A stretch of 64,000 nucleotides of DNA from Kitasatospora paranensis (GTDB taxonomy: Bacteria; Actinomycetota; Actinomycetes; Streptomycetales; Streptomycetaceae): the NCBI RefSeq assembly GCF_039544005.1, contig NZ_BAABKV010000001.1:7316001-7380000 (forward strand), read 5' to 3'. The notes beneath the pieces are model-generated. The model was not told the origin of the DNA. It was given only the letters and a program-made list of their open reading frames with translations, and did not search any database. The position numbers and the translations under genes were made by a program. Below, piece after piece: positions 53,231-62,152 of this stretch. Numbering within the stretch: position 1 is the stretch's first letter; each line of letters begins with the position of its first letter.

Positions 53231-54838
53231 CTAGCCGGTGTCCGCGCCGAGGAGTACCCGTTCCCGGACCGCGGTGAAGTCGGATTCGGCGCCGGCACCC
53301 CGGCGTCGGCCCCGCGCGCTGCCGGCCCGGCCCAGCAGGAACGCCGCCGGCACCGAGACCAGTCCGGAGCTCTGGAGCGGGAACCAGTGGAAGTCGGCGT
53401 GCGGGAAGAGGGCGAGCGCGGAGCCCGAGACGGTCGGCGAGAACAACTGGAGCCCGATCGAGCAGAGCAGGCCGCCGTACACCGTCCAGAGCAGTCCGGT
53501 GCGGTTGTAGCGGCTCCAGAAGAGGCTGTACAGCAGCGCGGGCAGCACGGAGGACGCGGCGATGGTGACCGAAAGTGAGGACAGGAACTGCACGTTGTAG
53601 CCCTGTGCGGCGATGGCGAGCACGATGCCCAGGGCGCCGACCGCCACCACCGACAGACGCACCGTGCGCACCTCGCCGGCCGGCGGGAGCGTGCCGCGCC
53701 GCACGGCGTGGGCGTGCAGGTCGTGGGCGAGAGCGGCGGCTGCCGCGAGGGTGATGCCGGCGACCACCGCCAGCACCGTGACGAACACCGCGCAGGCGAC
53801 GGCGGTGAACAGCGCGCTGCCCGCCGCCGTGCCGGTGCCGCCCTGGAGAACGCCAGCGAGCAGCAGCAGGGCACCCTGGCCGTTGGGGTTGACCGCGCCG
53901 ATCACCTTGTCGCCGACCAGCGCTGCGGCACCGAGGCCCAGCACGGACACGATCAGGCAGAAGGCGCCGACCATGCCGACGGCATGGCGGGTGGAGCGCC
54001 GAGCGGCGGTGCCGTCGGCGGAGGCGTTCACCCGCATGATCATGTGCGGCATGCAGGCCGCGCCGAGGATGACGGTGAGCTGCAGACCGATGAAGTTCAA
54101 CCACCCTTCGGCGCTGGTGCCCAGTTGCAGGCCGGGGCGCAGGTAGGCGCCCGGCCGCCCGCTGTTGGCGGCGGCGGCGGTGAGCAGCGCGTCGACGCTC
54201 CAGTGGAAGTGGCCGAGGACCAGAACGGCCACCACGACCACCGTGCCGAACGTGAGCACGAACTTGATGATCTGCACCACGCTGGTGCCCTTCATGCCGC
54301 CCACCACGGTGTAGCAGATCATCAGGGCGCCGATGAGGACGGTGCAGGTCCGCTGCGCGCCGGCACCGACCATGCCGAGGAGCAGCGCCGTGGCCGAGCC
54401 CGCGCCGGAGAGCTGCACCACCAGGAAGGGCACCGACACGGCGAGGGTCGCCACGGCCGCGGCGATCCTGGGGGCAGCGCCGCCGGCGCGCAGCGCCAGG
54501 ACGTCGCCGAGGGTGTAGTGGCCGGCGTTGCGCAGCGGCCGGGCGATCAACAGGAGGACGCCGAGTGCCATGACGGTGCTGAGGGCCAGGGTGAAGCCGT
54601 CGTAGCCGGACATGGCGACGACGCCGGTGGTGCCGAGCAGGGTGGCGGCGGATATGTAGTCGCCGGAGAGGCCCAGGCTGTTCTGAAGGGGCGTCAGGGT
54701 GCGGCCGGCGGTGTAGAAGTCGGCGATCTCGTCGCCGTCGGGGCCGACCATGACGCACAGCAGCATGCACACGCCGATGACCACCAGGAAGGAGACGAGG
54801 ATCATCGCCTGGGTGTTCGCGCCGAGGATGTCTTTCAT
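53231..54838 (-). CDS. Sodium:solute symporter, acetate/monocarboxylate (ActP/MctC) type
   Basis: The 535-residue protein has about 13 transmembrane helices and the SSS signature: FYTAGRTLTPLQNSLGLSGD, the sodium-site region YISAATLLGTTGVVAMSGYD, and GGMKGTSVVQIIKFVLTFG. ActP-like carriers import acetate, pyruvate or propionate with sodium. It overlaps the stop of the DUF485 gene (ATGA), the usual actP partner. Two copies of the 16-bp TetR-type operator upstream of the pair suggest joint control with the acyl-CoA genes at 57.9-63.4 kb. Confidence 0.88.
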   Translation of the reverse strand: MKDILGANTQAMILVSFLVVIGVCMLLCVMVGPDGDEIADFYTAGRTLTPLQNSLGLSGDYISAATLLGTTGVVAMSGYDGFTLALSTVMALGVLLLIARPLRNAGHYTLGDVLALRAGGAAPRIAAAVATLAVSVPFLVVQLSGAGSATALLLGMVGAGAQRTCTVLIGALMICYTVVGGMKGTSVVQIIKFVLTFGTVVVVAVLVLGHFHWSVDALLTAAAANSGRPGAYLRPGLQLGTSAEGWLNFIGLQLTVILGAACMPHMIMRVNASADGTAARRSTRHAVGMVGAFCLIVSVLGLGAAALVGDKVIGAVNPNGQGALLLLAGVLQGGTGTAAGSALFTAVACAVFVTVLAVVAGITLAAAAALAHDLHAHAVRRGTLPPAGEVRTVRLSVVAVGALGIVLAIAAQGYNVQFLSSLSVTIAASSVLPALLYSLFWSRYNRTGLLWTVYGGLLCSIGLQLFSPTVSGSALALFPHADFHWFPLQSSGLVSVPAAFLLGRAGSARGRRRGAGAESDFTAVRERVLLGADTG

Positions 54839-55302
54839 CGTCTCGCTCCCTGACGGTCGGTCCGGTGCTGTTCGTACGGGCTCCGGTGGCGGTCGTCGTA
54901 CCGCTGCTCGTATCGCTCTGCGCGTCGTTCTCCGCGTCGCTCGCGAAGGCCGTCGGCGACCGGGTCGCACTGCCCGGTCGACCGGCGGTCGTAGTGGGCG
55001 GCGGTCCACAGCAGCAGGACACCCTGGAAGAGGCCGAGGAGGATCCCCAGGTTGATGCGGCCGATCACCTCCGTGGCCAGCAGCCCGCTGCCGGTGCAGG
55101 CCGACAGCACGATGATCCCGAAGCAGGCGGCGTTGGTGACGGCGAACCTGCGGGCGAGGCGTGCGGTCGAGCGGTGCAGCGCGGCGAGTCCGCCGACGGC
55201 CGGGTCGAGCGCGGCGACCGCCGGCGCGTCCGGGGGCGGAGCGGGGCGGTCCGCGCGGCGGTGGGGCCGGAAGTTGTCGGGCGGAGGGTGCGCGGCCGGC
55301 AT
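54835..55302 (-). CDS. DUF485 family membrane protein
   Basis: The 155-residue protein has two transmembrane helices (NAACFGIIVLSACTGSGLL; NLGILLGLFQGVLLLWTAAH) and the DUF485-type HYDRR. Its N terminus is Pro-rich and its tail Arg-rich. DUF485 proteins are the small subunits found with ActP acetate symporters. The ATG at 55302 has GAGGAG seven bases upstream. Its stop overlaps the symporter start. Confidence 0.85.
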   Translation of the reverse strand: MPAAHPPPDNFRPHRRADRPAPPPDAPAVAALDPAVGGLAALHRSTARLARRFAVTNAACFGIIVLSACTGSGLLATEVIGRINLGILLGLFQGVLLLWTAAHYDRRSTGQCDPVADGLRERRGERRAERYEQRYDDRHRSPYEQHRTDRQGARR

Positions 55303-55434
55303 GGGGGTGCTCCTCGGGCGGGGTGGGGGTGGGGTTCGGCTGCCTTCCGGGTGCACCGGCGGAGGGGTGGTCCGGGACGGGCCGGGTGGGCGCGGGGGCG
55401 GGGTGGTTGCACCGCCGCACCCCGGAGCAGCGAG

Positions 55435-55450
55435 CTAAGCGGCCGCTTAG
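55435..55450. promoter_or_regulatory. TetR-type operator, site 1
   Basis: CTAAGCGGCCGCTTAG, a perfect 16-bp palindrome 133 bp upstream of the DUF485-symporter operon. It shares the TAAGC...GCTTA halves with four other sites in the window. Confidence 0.7.
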
Positions 55451-55455
55451 AGCCG

Positions 55456-55471
55456 CTAAGCGTTTGCTTAG
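55456..55471. promoter_or_regulatory. TetR-type operator, site 2
   Basis: CTAAGCGTTTGCTTAG, centre 21 bp from site 1, that is two helical turns, fitting paired binding of dimers on one DNA face. Confidence 0.7.
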
Positions 55472-55703
55472 AATGGGGGTGGTGCAATCCGCTGTCAACC
55501 CGTCCGTCGTGACTGAATGCCGGTTGTGCCGACGGTGGTTCGGGCGGCATCGGCGGTGCCGGGTGGGACCGTTTCGCGCTGATCCCGATCGCGCACGCCC
55601 GTGGCGCTGTCGACGCGCGCCGCCGCCGACGCGCGCCGCCGCCGACGCGCGCTGCATCGTGCGAGCCGGTGGGCCGACCCTTTACTACTCATAAGTAACT
55701 TGA
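55472..55703. other. Rest of the symporter/MFS divergent region
   Basis: No gene recognised between the two operator groups. A 16-bp tandem repeat lies at 55611-55655. AT-rich TTTACTACTCATAAGTAACT at 55681-55700, next to operator site 3, probably belongs to the MFS promoter. Confidence 0.4.
55611..55655. repeat. 16-bp tandem repeat, about 2.8 copies
   Basis: CGACGCGCGCCGCCGC at 55611-55626 and 55627-55642, then a partial third copy (CGACGCGCGCTGC). It is extremely GC-rich spacer with no coding frame evident. Confidence 0.8.
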
Positions 55704-55719
55704 CTGAACGCTTGCTTAG
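55704..55719. promoter_or_regulatory. TetR-type operator, site 3
   Basis: CTGAACGCTTGCTTAG, whose reverse complement CTAAGCAAGCGTTCAG matches sites 4 and 5 in its left half and centre. A TTGACT hexamer overlaps it, so binding would block the MFS gene promoter. Confidence 0.65.
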
Positions 55720-55850
55720 TAAATGGGGCGGCCGTAGCCTCAGTCGCCATGTGGTCCGCCACACACCCTCCGGCCGAGGCGACCTCCCCAGCCCGGCCCG
55801 GCCTGCCCACTCCCTCCGCGCCCCCCACGCGCCGAAGACAGGGACACCTC

Positions 55851-57800
55851 ATGACCACGAGGACGCTCTCGCCGCACGAAACCACCCCCGCCCGACTCCC
55901 CGTCGTTCACCGCCTGTGGGACCGCCGGCTCCCGCACTACCCCGCAAACGGTCAGCGCTACCGGTACTTGGCCATCACCGTCCTCGCGACCGTGGTGCTG
56001 TACTACGAGCTCTACATCCAGGGCGCCGTGGCGACGCAGATCATGTCGGACCTGCACCTGTCGTTCACCTCGTTCGTCCTCGTCTCGGTCGTCGGCAACC
56101 TGGTCGGCGCCTTCGCGTCGCTCTTCGCCGGCCTGGCCGACCGCTGGGGACGGGCCAACCTCGTCGTCGTCGGCCTGCTGATCACGGCGCTGCTCGTCGG
56201 GGTGGGCCTGCCGCACGCGCCGAACAAGGCGTTGTACACGACGCTGTTCGCGATGCTCGGTCTCGTCGAAGGCGTCGTCCTGGTGGCCACGCCGGCGCTG
56301 ATCCGGGACTTCTCACCCCAGGTCGGCCGCGGGGCGGCCATGGGCTTCTGGACGCTCGGCCCGGTCCTGGGCAGCCTCGTGGTGACCGAGGTGTCCAGCC
56401 ACACCCTGCCCGGCCACCCCGACTGGCGCTTCCAGTTCCACCTGTGCGGCACCATCGGCGCGGTCGTCTGGCTGGTGGCCCTGTTCGGCCTGCGGGAGCT
56501 CTCCCCGGCCCTCCGCGACCAGCTCATGGTGAGCCTGCGTGACCGGGCACTGATCGAGGCACGCGCCGCGGGCACCGACCCGGAGCAGGCGCTCAAGGGG
56601 CACTGGCGGCAGATGCTGCGCCTCGACGTCGTCGGCCCGGCCTTCGCGATCAGTGTCTTCCTGCTTCTGTACTACGTCCTCTCCGGCTTCGCGGTCGTGT
56701 ACTTCGCGACCGTCTACGGGTACTCGTCGGCCCGGGCCAACTCGCTGGCCAACTGGTACTGGATCGCCAACGCCGTCGCGCTCGTCGTCGTCGGCGTGCT
56801 GTCCGACCGTCTCCGCGTGCGCAAGCCGTTCATGGTCCTCGGTACGACGATCAGTCTGGTCGGCACCGTCCTGTTCGCGCTGTCGGCCACGCACCACCAG
56901 GGCTACCACACGCTCGCGGTGTACTTCGTCCTCGGCGCATCGGGCGTCGGCATGACCTACGTCGCCTGGATGGCGGGCTTCACCGAGACCGTGGAGCGGC
57001 ACAATCCCGCAGCCACCGCGACCGGACTCGCCGTCTGGGGCTGGATCCTCCGGCTGGTGGTGACCGTCTCCCTGGCGGTACTGACCCTGGTCGTGCCGGC
57101 GACCTCGACCCTGGCCGACCACGGTGCCCAGGTGCAGGAACTGGCGGCGAAGTACAGGGAACCGCTGGGTGTGCTGCAGTCCCTCGACCCGGCGACGTCG
57201 AAGGCGATCTCCGCCGACCCCGGCGACGTCCCGGCCCTGGCCGAGGCCCTGGGCGAAGTGGCCCGCGAGCAGGGCGCGTCGCCGGCACGGGCCCGGGCCG
57301 TTTCGGCCGCCGTCGTCGAGCGGGCACCCCAGCTGGCGGCCGTCCGGGTGGTGCCCCCGCCGACGCTGGCGGCGCTGCGGGCCGACCCGGCCGACCCGGT
57401 GGCCGGTTCCGCCGCGGTGAGCGCGATCGTGGAGAAGCTGCACGTCACCCCGGTGCAGGCGACCGCGCTGCTGCGGAGCCTGGCCGACCCGGCGGTGCAG
57501 TCAGACCTGCAACTGGTCGACGGGTACGCGACGGTGCTGAAGTCCGCGAGCACGGCCGTGCCGGCGGCCGACCTGGCCTACCTCCGGGCGCACGGAGCCC
57601 AGGTGCGGAAGGCCGCCGAGGACGGCCCGCGCCAGTGGCGGACCTGGTGGTGGATCTGCGCCGCCGGACAGCTCCTCCTCCTGCCGTTCGTCTTCCTGAT
57701 GGCCGGCCGGTGGAGCCCGCGCAGGGCCCGTGAGGACGAGCGGGCCCACGAGGCGGGGAACCAGCGCGAACTGGCCGCCCTCGAAGGCGCGTCCGCCTGA
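55851..57800 (+). CDS. MFS transporter with a large extracytoplasmic loop
   Basis: The 649-residue protein has a 12-helix MFS core (SLFAGLADRWGRANLVVVG motif A; GVLSDRLRVRKPFM in the second half). Between the last two helices lies an unusual insertion of about 170 residues (roughly 425-597), helical and Ala-rich, with segments such as LADHGAQVQELAAKYREPL and AVSAIVEKLHVTPVQATAL. Usual MFS proteins are 400-450 residues. The ATG at 55851 is chosen over one at 55749 because the extra N terminus is Pro-rich with poor coding character. Operator site 3 lies in its promoter, so it probably imports an acid used by the acyl-CoA ligase. Confidence 0.82.
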   Translation: MTTRTLSPHETTPARLPVVHRLWDRRLPHYPANGQRYRYLAITVLATVVLYYELYIQGAVATQIMSDLHLSFTSFVLVSVVGNLVGAFASLFAGLADRWGRANLVVVGLLITALLVGVGLPHAPNKALYTTLFAMLGLVEGVVLVATPALIRDFSPQVGRGAAMGFWTLGPVLGSLVVTEVSSHTLPGHPDWRFQFHLCGTIGAVVWLVALFGLRELSPALRDQLMVSLRDRALIEARAAGTDPEQALKGHWRQMLRLDVVGPAFAISVFLLLYYVLSGFAVVYFATVYGYSSARANSLANWYWIANAVALVVVGVLSDRLRVRKPFMVLGTTISLVGTVLFALSATHHQGYHTLAVYFVLGASGVGMTYVAWMAGFTETVERHNPAATATGLAVWGWILRLVVTVSLAVLTLVVPATSTLADHGAQVQELAAKYREPLGVLQSLDPATSKAISADPGDVPALAEALGEVAREQGASPARARAVSAAVVERAPQLAAVRVVPPPTLAALRADPADPVAGSAAVSAIVEKLHVTPVQATALLRSLADPAVQSDLQLVDGYATVLKSASTAVPAADLAYLRAHGAQVRKAAEDGPRQWRTWWWICAAGQLLLLPFVFLMAGRWSPRRAREDERAHEAGNQRELAALEGASA

Positions 57801-57806
57801 CCGGCC

Positions 57807-57843
57807 CCGGGCCCGGGGCACTCCTCCGGGTGCCCCGGCCCGG
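57807..57843 (+). terminator. Hairpin after the MFS gene
   Basis: CCGGGCCCGGGGCAC pairs with GTGCCCCGGCCCGG across an 8-nt loop, with one bulged base. It begins 7 bp past the stop. Confidence 0.55.
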
Positions 57844-57916
57844 ACCACTTCCCGACCCCGTTCACCCACCCGAGCTGCGCCACGACCGCACCACGCCCAC
57901 GATCCGGAGTGCCCCC

Positions 57917-59436
57917 ATGAGCTTCAACCTCGCCACCGCGCTGCGGGAGTCGCGCAACGCCCATCCGGACAAGCCGCTCTGCCACTACGCGGAAACGTCC
58001 TTCAGCTACGCGCAGATCGACGAGATGTCCGGCCGGGTCGCGAGCCGCCTGCTCTCCCTCGGGCTGCGGCGGGGTGACAAGGTCGCCGTCCAACTGCCCA
58101 ACGTGCCGGAGTTCCTGTGCACCTACTTCGGGATCCTCAAGGCGGGGCTGACGATGGTCCCGCTGAACCCGCTGCTGCGCGCCCCGGAGATCGCCTACCA
58201 CCTGGGCGACGCCGATGTGAAGCTGCTCGTGACCTTCGAGTCGTTCGCCGACGAGGCCCTCGAAGGCGCGGAGCAGGTCGGGGGTGTGCGGACGTACGTG
58301 GTCACGACACTGGCCGGCCGGGGCCTCCCGGAGGGCACGAATCCGTACGACGAGCTCTGTTCCGGCGAGGACACCGGCGACATCGCGCCGACCGACGCGG
58401 ACGAGACCGCCGTGCTGCTGTACACCTCGGGCACGACCGGCCGGCCGAAGGGCGCCGAACTCACGCACTTCCAGCTCTACATGAACTGCACCGTTTCGGG
58501 AGAGCTGTTCGGCTTCCGCGAGGACGACGTCGCGGTGGCGGTGCTACCGCTGTTCCACGTCTTCGGGTTGTCGAGCGTCCTCAACGTTTCCGTGCGCTCC
58601 GGCGGCACGGTGGTCCTCGTGCCACGGTTCGAGGCAGAGCCGCTGCTCGACGCCGTGGAACGGCACCGCTGCACGATCTTCTCCGGCGTACCCACCATGT
58701 ACGTCGCGCTGCTGTCCGCGGACACCGCGGGCCGGGACCTCACCTCCCTGCGGGTCGGCGTCTCCGGCGGAGCCGCGATTCCCGGCGAGGTGATCCGCGC
58801 CTTCGAGGAGAAGTTCCCGGGCGTCGTGATCCTGGAGGGCTACGGGTTGTCGGAGACCGCGAGCACCGCGACCTTCAACATCAGCGCCGAGGAGCGGAAG
58901 GTGCTCTCGGTCGGCAAGCCCGTCTGGGGCGTCCAGGTGCGCGTCGTCGACGAGCACGACGAGCCGCTCCCCCGGGGCCCGGCCACGTCGGCGAGATCGT
59001 CATCCGTGGCCACAACGTCATGAAGGGCTACCACAAGAGGCCCGACGCCACCGCCGAGGCCCTCAGGAACGGGTGGTTCCACACCGGCGACCTCGGCTAC
59101 GCCGACGACGACGGGTACCTCTTCATCGTCGACCGGACGAAGGACCTCGTCATCCGCGGCGGTTACAACGTGTACCCGCGTGAGGTGGAGGAGGTCCTGT
59201 TCACGCATCCGGCGGTGGCCGAGGCGGCCGTCGTCGGCAGGTCCGACCCGCGCCTCGGCGAGGAGGTGCTGGCCTACGTCGCGCTCAAGCCGGGCGCGTC
59301 GGCCACGCCCGAGGAGATCCGCGCGTACTGCCGGGACCGCGTCGCCGCGTACAAGTACCCGCGGGAGGTGCGCGTCGTCGACGCGCTGCCGAAGGGGCCG
59401 ACGGGCAAGGTCCTGAAGAACCGTCTCCGCGGGTGA
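57917..59436 (+). CDS. Long-chain-fatty-acid/aryl-CoA ligase, AMP-forming (one apparent frameshift)
   Basis: About 506 residues. ANL motifs are complete: LLYTSGTTGRPKGAELTH (P-loop), GYGLSETAS, GWFHTGDLGYADDDGYLFIV, KDLVIRGGYNVYP, and the catalytic Lys in PKGPTGKVLKNRL. It activates a carboxylic acid to its CoA ester via an acyl-adenylate. The frame breaks near 58978 in a C run, and one added base restores RGPGHVGEIVIRGHNV. Its stop is immediately followed by the convergent tetR stop. Context (thiolase, FabG, MaoC) suggests entry into beta-oxidation-like degradation. Confidence 0.88.
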
Positions 59437-60028
59437 TCAGCGGGCGCCGACGATGCGCAGGGCGATCTCGGCGTACCGGTCGGCGATGTCCTCGGGGCTC
59501 CAGTCGCTGTCGTCGGCGTACCAGCGGCCGATGTCGATGCCCAGCGACAGCAGGACGACGCCGGCCATGCGCGGGTCGGGGGTCGAAGCGGCCGGCGGCG
59601 ACACCCGCCTCGACGAGCCCGAGGATCTCCCGCTCGATGAGGTCGCGCATCCCGCTGATCTCGGCGAGGTGCTCGGGGCTGAGCGCGGCCAGCTCGTAGT
59701 TCACGATCCGGGCGCCGGTGTGCGCGCGGGCGTGGTGGAGGGCGAAGTCGTGGACCAGCCGGCGCAGCGCCGCGGTCGGGTCGTCGGAGGACGCGATCGC
59801 CTCCTGCACCAGTCGCACGGTGCGCTCGTGGCCCGACCGCGCGATCACGTAGAGGAGGTCCTCCTTGGACTTGTGGTGCATGTAGAGCGCCGCCGGGCTC
59901 ATCCCGGCCGCGGCGGCGATGTCGCGCGTTGTCGTGCCGTGGAAGCCCTTCTCGGCGAACACGCTGACGGCCGCCTTGAGCAGCCTGGCCCGGGTCGCGT
60001 CGGCGCGGGAAGTGAAGGTATCGGTCAT
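59437..60028 (-). CDS. TetR family regulator of the acyl-CoA regulon (one apparent frameshift)
   Basis: About 196 residues: the HTH half AAVSVFAEKGFHGTTTRDIA, GMSPAALYMHHKSKEDLLYV, and an effector domain ending IADRYAEIALRIVGAR. The frame changes at the GGGGG run 59578-59582 and is restored by removing one base (or adding two). It is divergent from the thiolase operon with two operator copies between them, so it probably represses itself, that operon, and the symporter and MFS genes until an acyl-CoA ligand appears. It resembles FadR/PaaR-like TetR repressors of fatty-acid or phenylacetate breakdown. Confidence 0.8.
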
Positions 60029-60152
60029 CGCGCGTCCATTCTTCCCGACTCCGGGCGGGCGGCGATACCGGGGGCGCCGCTGTGACGCGGGCCACAGCGA
60101 CTCGGCGGGACGGCCCGTTGACGGCGGCGCGGTGCCTGCCCCAGCCTGTGGA

Positions 60153-60168
60153 TTAAGCAAGCGCTTAG
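60153..60168. promoter_or_regulatory. TetR-type operator, site 4
   Basis: TTAAGCAAGCGCTTAG in the 178-bp space between the divergent tetR and thiolase starts. Confidence 0.72.
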
Positions 60169-60171
60169 TCA

Positions 60172-60187
60172 GTAAGCAAGCGCTTAG
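60172..60187. promoter_or_regulatory. TetR-type operator, site 5
   Basis: GTAAGCAAGCGCTTAG, 15 of 16 bases identical to site 4 and 19 bp from it centre to centre, 19 bp before the thiolase ATG. Confidence 0.72.
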
Positions 60188-60206
60188 TCGGTGCGAGAGG
60201 AAAACC

Positions 60207-61424
60207 ATGCCCGAAGCCGTGATCGTCGCCACCGCCCGTTCGCCGATCGGCCGAGCGTTCAAGGGCTCCCTGAAGGACCTGCGCCCCGACGACCTCGCCG
60301 TCCAGATGCTCCGGGCGGCCCTCGCCGAGGTGCCCCAGCTCGACCCCGGGACGATCGACGACCTGGTGCTCGGCTGCGGCCAGCCGGCCGGGGAGTCCGG
60401 CTTCAACATCGCGCGGAACGTGGCCGTCCTCGCCGGACTGGACGGGGTGCCGGGCACCACGGTGAACCGCTACTGCTCGTCCAGCCTGCAGAGCAGCCGG
60501 ATGGCGCTGCACGCGATCAAGGCGGGTGAGGGTGACGTGTTCGTCTCCGCGGGCGTGGAGACGGTGAGCCGCTACACCAGGGGCAACGCCGACGGCCTGC
60601 CCGACACCAGGAACCCGCTGTTCGCCGAGGCGGGGGCCCGCACCGAGCAGTTCGCGGCCGGCGGCCGGACATGGGTGGACCCGCGGACCCGGGGATGGCT
60701 GCCGGACGCCTACATCGCCATGGGGCAGACGGCCGAGAACGTCGCACGGCTGAAGGGCGTCAGCCGTGCGGAGCAGGACGCGTTCGCCGTGCGCAGCCAG
60801 AACCTCACCGAGAAGGCGATCATCGACGGCTTCTGGGAGCGCGACATCACCCCGGTGACACTGCCCGACGGCAGCAGGGTGACCAGGGACGACGGCCCGC
60901 GGGCCGGCGTCACCCTGGAGGCGGTCTCGGGGTTGCAGCCCGTCTTCCGGCCCGACGGCACCGTCACGGCCGGCAACTGCTGCCCGCTGAACGACGGCGC
61001 CGCCGCGCTCGTGATCATGTCGGACACGAGCGCGCGGGAACTCGGCATCACCCCCTTGGCCCGGATCGTCAGCACCGGAGTCTCGGGCCTGTCCCCGGAG
61101 ATCATGGGCCTGGGTCCGGTCGAGGCCTCCGAGCAGGCTCTCAAGCGCGCCGGTCTGACCATCGGCGACATCGACCTGGTCGAGATCAACGAGGCGTTCG
61201 CCGCCCAGGTCGTCCCGTCCGCGCGCGACCTCGGCGTCCCGGAGGAGAAGCTCAACGTCAACGGGGGCGCGATCGCCGTCGGCCACCCGTTCGGCATGAC
61301 CGGTGCCCGGATCACCAGCACCCTCATCAACTCGCTCCAGTGGCACGACAAGCAGTTCGGCCTGGAGACCATGTGCGTCGGCGGCGGCCAGGGCATGGCC
61401 ATGGTGCTGGAACGTCTGTCGTGA
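60207..61424 (+). CDS. Acetyl-CoA C-acyltransferase (thiolase)
   Basis: The 405-residue thiolase has nucleophile Cys90 in NRYCSSSLQ, the His motif GHPFGMTGAR and the second Cys in MCVGGGQG, so all catalytic residues are present. It cleaves 3-ketoacyl-CoA in beta-oxidation or makes acetoacetyl-CoA in reverse. The ATG follows GAGAGG at 6 bases. It is the first gene of a four-gene operon with HAD, SDR and MaoC genes, under operators 4 and 5. Confidence 0.92.
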   Translation: MPEAVIVATARSPIGRAFKGSLKDLRPDDLAVQMLRAALAEVPQLDPGTIDDLVLGCGQPAGESGFNIARNVAVLAGLDGVPGTTVNRYCSSSLQSSRMALHAIKAGEGDVFVSAGVETVSRYTRGNADGLPDTRNPLFAEAGARTEQFAAGGRTWVDPRTRGWLPDAYIAMGQTAENVARLKGVSRAEQDAFAVRSQNLTEKAIIDGFWERDITPVTLPDGSRVTRDDGPRAGVTLEAVSGLQPVFRPDGTVTAGNCCPLNDGAAALVIMSDTSARELGITPLARIVSTGVSGLSPEIMGLGPVEASEQALKRAGLTIGDIDLVEINEAFAAQVVPSARDLGVPEEKLNVNGGAIAVGHPFGMTGARITSTLINSLQWHDKQFGLETMCVGGGQGMAMVLERLS

Positions 61425-62116
61425 CCGCGGCGAACGACGGAGCGCGGCGAGCCGGCCCCGTGGACGCCGTCGTCCTCGACTACGGAGGAGTCCTCACCCG
61501 ACCGGTCCGCGACTCGATCGCGGCGTGGCTGGAGACCGACGGCATCGAGCCGGAGTCGTTCTCCCGCACGCTCAAGGCCTGGCTGTCCCGCGACGCCGAG
61601 GACGGCACGCCCGTCCACCGGCTGGAGACCGGCGAGCTGACCGTCGCGGAGTTCGACACGCTGCTCGCCGCCGAACTGCGCACGGTCCACGGCGGACCGG
61701 TCGACCCGGGCGGGCTGCTCGCCCGCCTGTTCGCCGGGATGCGTCCCGACCCGGCGATGTTCGAGCTGGCCGGTGAGCTGCGCGACCTCGGGATCCGGGT
61801 GGCCCTGCTGTCCAACAGCTGGGGCAACGCCTACCCGCGGGAGCGGATCGACGCGCTCCTCGACCCCGTCGTGATCTCCGGCGAGATCGGTCCTCGCAAG
61901 CCGCTGGCCCCGATCTACCGGCTCACCCTGGACCGGCTCGGTCTGCCGGCCCACCGGGTGCTCTTCGTCGACGACGCCGAGGCCAATGTGCTCGGTGCCC
62001 GTGCGGTCGGCATGCAGGCGCTGCGGCACACCGACGCCGACACCACGCGGGCCCACCTCGCCGACCTCGTCCCCGGCCTGTCCCGGCGGCCCGGCTCGGC
62101 CGCACCCCGGTCCTGA
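61421..62116 (+). CDS. HAD superfamily hydrolase (subfamily IA)
   Basis: The 231-residue protein has HAD motif I as VVLDYGGVLT, motif II in ALLSNSWGN, the motif III Lys in GPRKPLAPIYR and motif IV in VLFVDDAEANV. In motif I the usual second Asp is Gly, as in some epoxide-hydrolase-linked HAD proteins, so phosphatase activity is uncertain. The GTG start overlaps the thiolase stop (GTGA). Its role in a fatty-acid-type operon is unclear. Confidence 0.82.
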   Translation: MTAANDGARRAGPVDAVVLDYGGVLTRPVRDSIAAWLETDGIEPESFSRTLKAWLSRDAEDGTPVHRLETGELTVAEFDTLLAAELRTVHGGPVDPGGLLARLFAGMRPDPAMFELAGELRDLGIRVALLSNSWGNAYPRERIDALLDPVVISGEIGPRKPLAPIYRLTLDRLGLPAHRVLFVDDAEANVLGARAVGMQALRHTDADTTRAHLADLVPGLSRRPGSAAPRS

Positions 62117-62152
62117 TCCCCGTACCCGAACCTCAACAAGGAGTTGTCCGCC

